DNA from: Anagrus nilaparvatae
Lineage: Eukaryota; Arthropoda; Insecta; Hymenoptera; Mymaridae
NCBI GenBank assembly: GCA_022575985.1
Contig: JAKSXM010000007.1
Location: 31,746,501-31,810,500 of the forward strand
Length of the DNA stretch: 64,000 nt
Reading direction: 5' to 3'
Below the pieces are notes generated by a model. The model searched no databases and was not told the DNA's origin. It saw nothing but the letters and a program-made list of their open reading frames with translations. This document shows positions 62,556 through 64,000 of the stretch, piece after piece (the stretch's first letter is position 1; each line of letters starts with the position of its first letter). The position numbers and the translations under genes were made by a program.

Positions 62556-62831
62556 TAAGAATTCATTATAAAAATTAATAAAAAATAAATTCATATTCAT
62601 ATTATTTAAAAAACTATAATAATTTGAAAATTTAATTAATTTAGTTCATTTTGATGTCTAAGCAGCATGATTTCTATAATAAAAATCTAAATATAAATAT
62701 TTGCATATAAATATTTATATTATGAACACAATAAATACTTTATTATCAATGTTATAAATGAACATGTTCCATGCTCGTTGGTTGTGTAGTTACACAAACC
62801 GGTTATAAATTTTATCCATTAATTTATAATT

Positions 62832-63099
62832 TCCGACCTTTCCCTATTTCAACAAAAAATTGGAGCTGTGAAACGGCTATTTTTATAACTTTAGAGCTTT
62901 AGGGCTTGAATTGAAAACAAACAATATTAACCTATCCTCTGTATTAAATATTTTAATAGTTCAAATAATTGTTAAAATGGCTATATTTTAAATAGAATAT
63001 AGTTATTTGTTTTACTTATTTTCAATTCAAGTATGATCTAAAGTTATAAATTCGCCTTTCCACAGCTCTTATTTACTTTTTCAGTGGGGAAGGCCCGAC
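62832..63099. mobile_element. MITE-like inverted repeat
   Basis: The arms include cgRcctttcccY, gagctgtgRaaaYggc, ttataactttaga and ttgaattgaaaa, inverted around an AT centre at about 62960. Non-coding. Confidence 0.65.
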
Positions 63100-64000
63100 T
63101 CAATAACAAATATTCATTAATTGTTTAAAATTTTTTCATTATTTCAATGTCTTTTTTTACAGTAGTAAATTTTTCGGGTTTTTAAAAAGCATAATTTTAA
63201 TTTTTTTGTCTTTTTTTTTTTTAAACAAGTAAATATTTTACAAATAAAACAAGCTTCAATTCTAACCTCTTTTTTAGGCTTTCTTGTGTTTATTTATTTA
63301 TAAAGAAAATAAATAACATAACCATTAATTTTATTCATTTACATTTTTTATATAAACATTAAACAATATTATTTAATAATCATATCTGGTTATTAATCTT
63401 TTGATTTTTTAAAATAAAATTAAATTTTTATATGAATATTTGATAATATTGATAATAAATCGAAATTTTAAATAAATTCAAATTTAATCGAATAATCGAT
63501 TTTATTTCGGCCAATCAGAAGGCGAATAAAATCTGTGAATAGAACAACTTCAGTTCATCCATCTCTTTTCAATAAAGGGATACTGCACTTGAATTACAGT
63601 GTGTTTATCCACAAAAAATAGAAATACTATTTAATTTGATATTTATTTAAAATAGAAACAATTTAATTTTTGATAAATAATATTCTTATCTTGAAAAATC
63701 ACAAAAATTGGTTTTTTTTTTGTAAATTTAAAATTATATATTATAACTTTTTATAAATGAAATTTTTTTGATCACAATATATTATACCGTTAGCTTATTT
63801 TAGGAATAATTAAAAATTGTTTTTATTATTAATCTCTGGTTATACTCAGAATATGTATAGGATAAAAATGTATCTTAAATTACTAAAAAAATATTTTTTT
63901 ACCCAATACTTATCGTTCATACATAAATGGAATTAGCGTGGAAAAATAATAATTATATTATTGTAGGTTTAAAAATTGACCAAATTCAGACAAGATTTGT
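63100..64000. other. AT-rich DNA at the right end
   Basis: Apart from the promoter-like patch I see no gene, repeat partner or RNA gene. Confidence 0.4.
63505..63565 (+). promoter_or_regulatory. Possible core promoter
   Basis: CCAATCAG at 63511, a TATA-like gaataaaatc at about 63524 and an arthropod-type initiator ttcagttc about 26 bases downstream (63549). The spacing is suitable, but AT-rich DNA gives such matches often and no downstream gene is visible within the window. Confidence 0.2.

Larger units (their letters stand above)
62052..62774. repeat. Segment bounded by inverted 17-mer, holding two minisatellites
   Basis: catggaacatgttcatt at 62052-62068 is inverted at 62758-62774. Two different minisatellites lie between. 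Confidence 0.6.

Overview
This is a 64 kb piece of an AT-rich arthropod, probably insect, nuclear genome. I see no convincing complete host gene. The evidence is the R1-clade non-LTR retrotransposons, a clade known from arthropods, together with Penelope-like, BEL/Pao and hAT-like remnants and a very AT-rich background in which the R1-type elements stand out as GC-rich islands. I cannot name the order.

Layout. 1-5.9 kb: short direct repeats, a 5'-truncated R1-type fragment (865-1857), and a 1.6 kb imperfect palindrome (2523-4134). 6.0-9.8 kb: a 3.8 kb inverted-repeat composite whose two arms each carry a piece of an R1-type reverse transcriptase gene around a minisatellite core. 9.97-13.8 kb: a Penelope-like element on the minus strand with GIY-YIG and RT remnants, split inside the RT PMGS motif by a 1,428 bp foldback element with a 4 bp target duplication. 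13.8-16.7 kb: a 2.86 kb TIR-bounded element with a decayed gene of an uncharacterised Cys-rich family (element 1). 17.3 kb: a possible 55 nt host exon. 17.8-18.7 kb: tandem repeats.

19.1-34.7 kb is a Russian doll. A TIR element (element 2, about 4.1 kb after subtracting insertions) is flanked by a 15 bp direct repeat. Its left TIR was split by an AT-rich two-ORF LINE (B1, 19177-30683, 12 bp target duplication). The 3' UTR of B1 was in turn split by an apparently full-length 6.69 kb R1-type element on the minus strand (A2, 23788-30477, 13 bp target duplication). Element 2 also has a predicted intron holding a LINE 3' tail and a 188 bp hAT-like MITE with an 8 bp duplication inside its coding region.

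35-45 kb: Helitron-like repeats and a cluster of R1-type fragments in both orientations (A3-A6) joined by ATT microsatellites. 45.1-55.0 kb is a second nest: an old minus-strand LINE B copy (B3) broken by a BEL/Pao LTR region, a 47 bp hairpin MITE with TA duplication, and a plus-strand LINE B copy (B2), itself broken by an R1-type fragment (A8) with a 12 bp duplication. 55.2-56.7 kb: a 5'-truncated CR1/Kiri-like LINE with an intact remaining frame. 57-64 kb: inverted repeats, MITEs and minisatellites.

The most interesting content is the two TIR elements. Both encode proteins with several Cys-pair clusters followed by a conserved Asp-Phe/Leu-Lys region and a PC-x2-C motif. I recognise both as multicopy families usually left as uncharacterised in arthropod and Hydra gene sets. 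The TIRs and direct repeats here support a DNA-transposon origin and possibly undescribed superfamilies.
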